In this document: one piece after another, positions 6,352 to 6,539 of the stretch
Layout of the letters: each line of letters begins with the position of its first letter
Position numbering within the stretch: position 1 is the stretch's first letter
NCBI GenBank assembly: GCA_017936185.1
Contig: JAGBGA010000101.1
Location: forward strand, 1-6,539
Direction: 5' to 3'
From: Alphaproteobacteria bacterium
GTDB lineage: Bacteria > Pseudomonadota > Alphaproteobacteria > Rs-D84
DNA length: 6,539 bases
Program-made: the position numbers and the translations under genes
Notes under the pieces: generated by a model
Seen by the model: only the letters and a program-made list of their open reading frames with translations
Told to the model about the DNA's origin: nothing
Databases searched by the model: none

Positions 6352-6387
6352 CCCCACCCCGGGTGGGGTGCCGCAGGCCGGGGTGGG
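6352..6387. repeat. GC-rich nested inverted repeat downstream of polA
   Basis: CCCCACCC (6352-6359) is followed after one base by its complement GGGTGGGG (6361-6368). The overlapping arm CCCACCCCGG (6353-6362) is also perfectly complementary to CCGGGGTGGG (6378-6387), a 10-bp stem with a 15-nt loop. Because both use the same left arm, the two folds exclude each other. No T-run follows, so it is not a standard terminator, although it could still block 3' exonucleases after polA. The composition is far more GC-rich than the genes, which suggests a REP-like intergenic repeat. Confidence 0.6.
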
Positions 6388-6425
6388 TTAAGAATGTCCA
6401 AGAAAACACACTTACTCTTTGCCTG

Positions 6426-6451
6426 CACCACGAAGTTTTAACGAAGTGGTG
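6426..6451. repeat. Short inverted repeat CACCAC/GTGGTG
   Basis: CACCAC (6426-6431) pairs with GTGGTG (6446-6451) around a 14-nt interior that also contains the direct repeat CGAAG (6431-6435 and 6442-6446). It abuts the next repeat unit exactly. The stem is only 6 bp and there is no T-run. It is probably part of the same repetitive block. Confidence 0.4.
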
Positions 6452-6479
6452 TCATTCTGGGGCCCGACCTCAGAATCCA
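6451..6479 (+). repeat. Intergenic palindromic repeat, copy 1
   Basis: The unit begins GTCATTCTG and ends CAGAATCCA. ATTCTGGGG (6454-6462) pairs with CCTCAGAAT (6468-6476), 9 bp including one G-U pair, around the loop CCCGA. The outline GTCA-stem-TCCA resembles the widespread bacterial intergenic repeats of the GTCATTCC...GGAATCCA kind. A second unit with the same outline lies inverted at 6516-6539. Confidence 0.6.
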
Positions 6480-6515
6480 GGTCATGAAAGCAACAAAAAA
6501 CACCCGTTTGCACAA

Positions 6516-6539
6516 TGGACCCCGACCTTCGTCGGGGTG
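6516..6539 (-). repeat. Intergenic palindromic repeat, copy 2, cut by window end
   Basis: ACCCCGAC (6519-6526) pairs perfectly with GTCGGGGT (6531-6538) around CTTC. Read on the minus strand it runs CACCCCGAC to GGGGTCCA, the same CA-stem-TCCA outline as copy 1, in opposite orientation and 36 bp away. CCCGACCT also occurs in both units (6463-6470 and 6521-6528). The window ends inside or right at its edge, so its true boundary is not visible. The hairpin could also act as a terminator if a T-run follows outside the window. Confidence 0.55.

Noticed and set aside
6243..6431. Minus-strand open frame of 62 codons spanning the right-hand repeats
   Set aside because: It combines antisense polA sequence with inverted repeats, has no RBS and has no family features.
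6352..6539. Repeat block at the right end as a CRISPR array
   Set aside because: The repeats differ in sequence, orientation and spacing, and no regular spacer pattern is present.

Overview
The window reads as ordinary chromosome from a moderately AT-rich Gram-negative bacterium. An alphaproteobacterium is the best guess, based on the look of the Pth, LptB and PolA proteins; this is an impression from family knowledge, not a computed placement. An LPS-export operon (lptC-lptB) and a beta-barrel outer-membrane protein show a diderm envelope. There is no phage, transposase, CRISPR, tRNA or rRNA signal.

Layout, left to right. Positions 1-203 hold no complete gene: a plus-strand terminator near 34-64, possibly preceded by the last codons of a gene lying outside the window, and a weaker minus-strand terminator near 71-96. 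A minus-strand gene (204-1022) encodes an unrecognised exported protein with six cysteines. An 86-bp divergent promoter region separates it from lptC (1109-1588), which overlaps lptB (1585-2313) by ATGA. A perfect bidirectional terminator (2312-2339) sits between lptB and the convergent pth gene (2343-2864, minus). A short divergent promoter region with a self-complementary -10 box serves pth and a small outer-membrane beta-barrel gene (2910-3461). After a GC-rich hairpin comes full-length polA (3527-6304). The last 235 bases are non-coding and rich in GC inverted repeats, including two oppositely oriented copies of one intergenic repeat type.

How the genes work together. LptC and LptB belong to the same LPS transporter (LptB2FG-C), but the usual lptA between them is absent and LptC lacks its C-terminal part. 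The barrel protein is a likely client of the Bam pathway. Pth (peptidyl-tRNA recycling) and PolA (Okazaki fragment processing and repair) are unrelated housekeeping enzymes.

The points most worth a second look are the lptC-lptB junction without lptA, two unusual residues at conserved polymerase positions of PolA (Q where the steric-gate glutamate is expected, and QGFEAD instead of QGTAAD), and the repeat cluster at the right edge. I found no evidence for a new multi-gene system.
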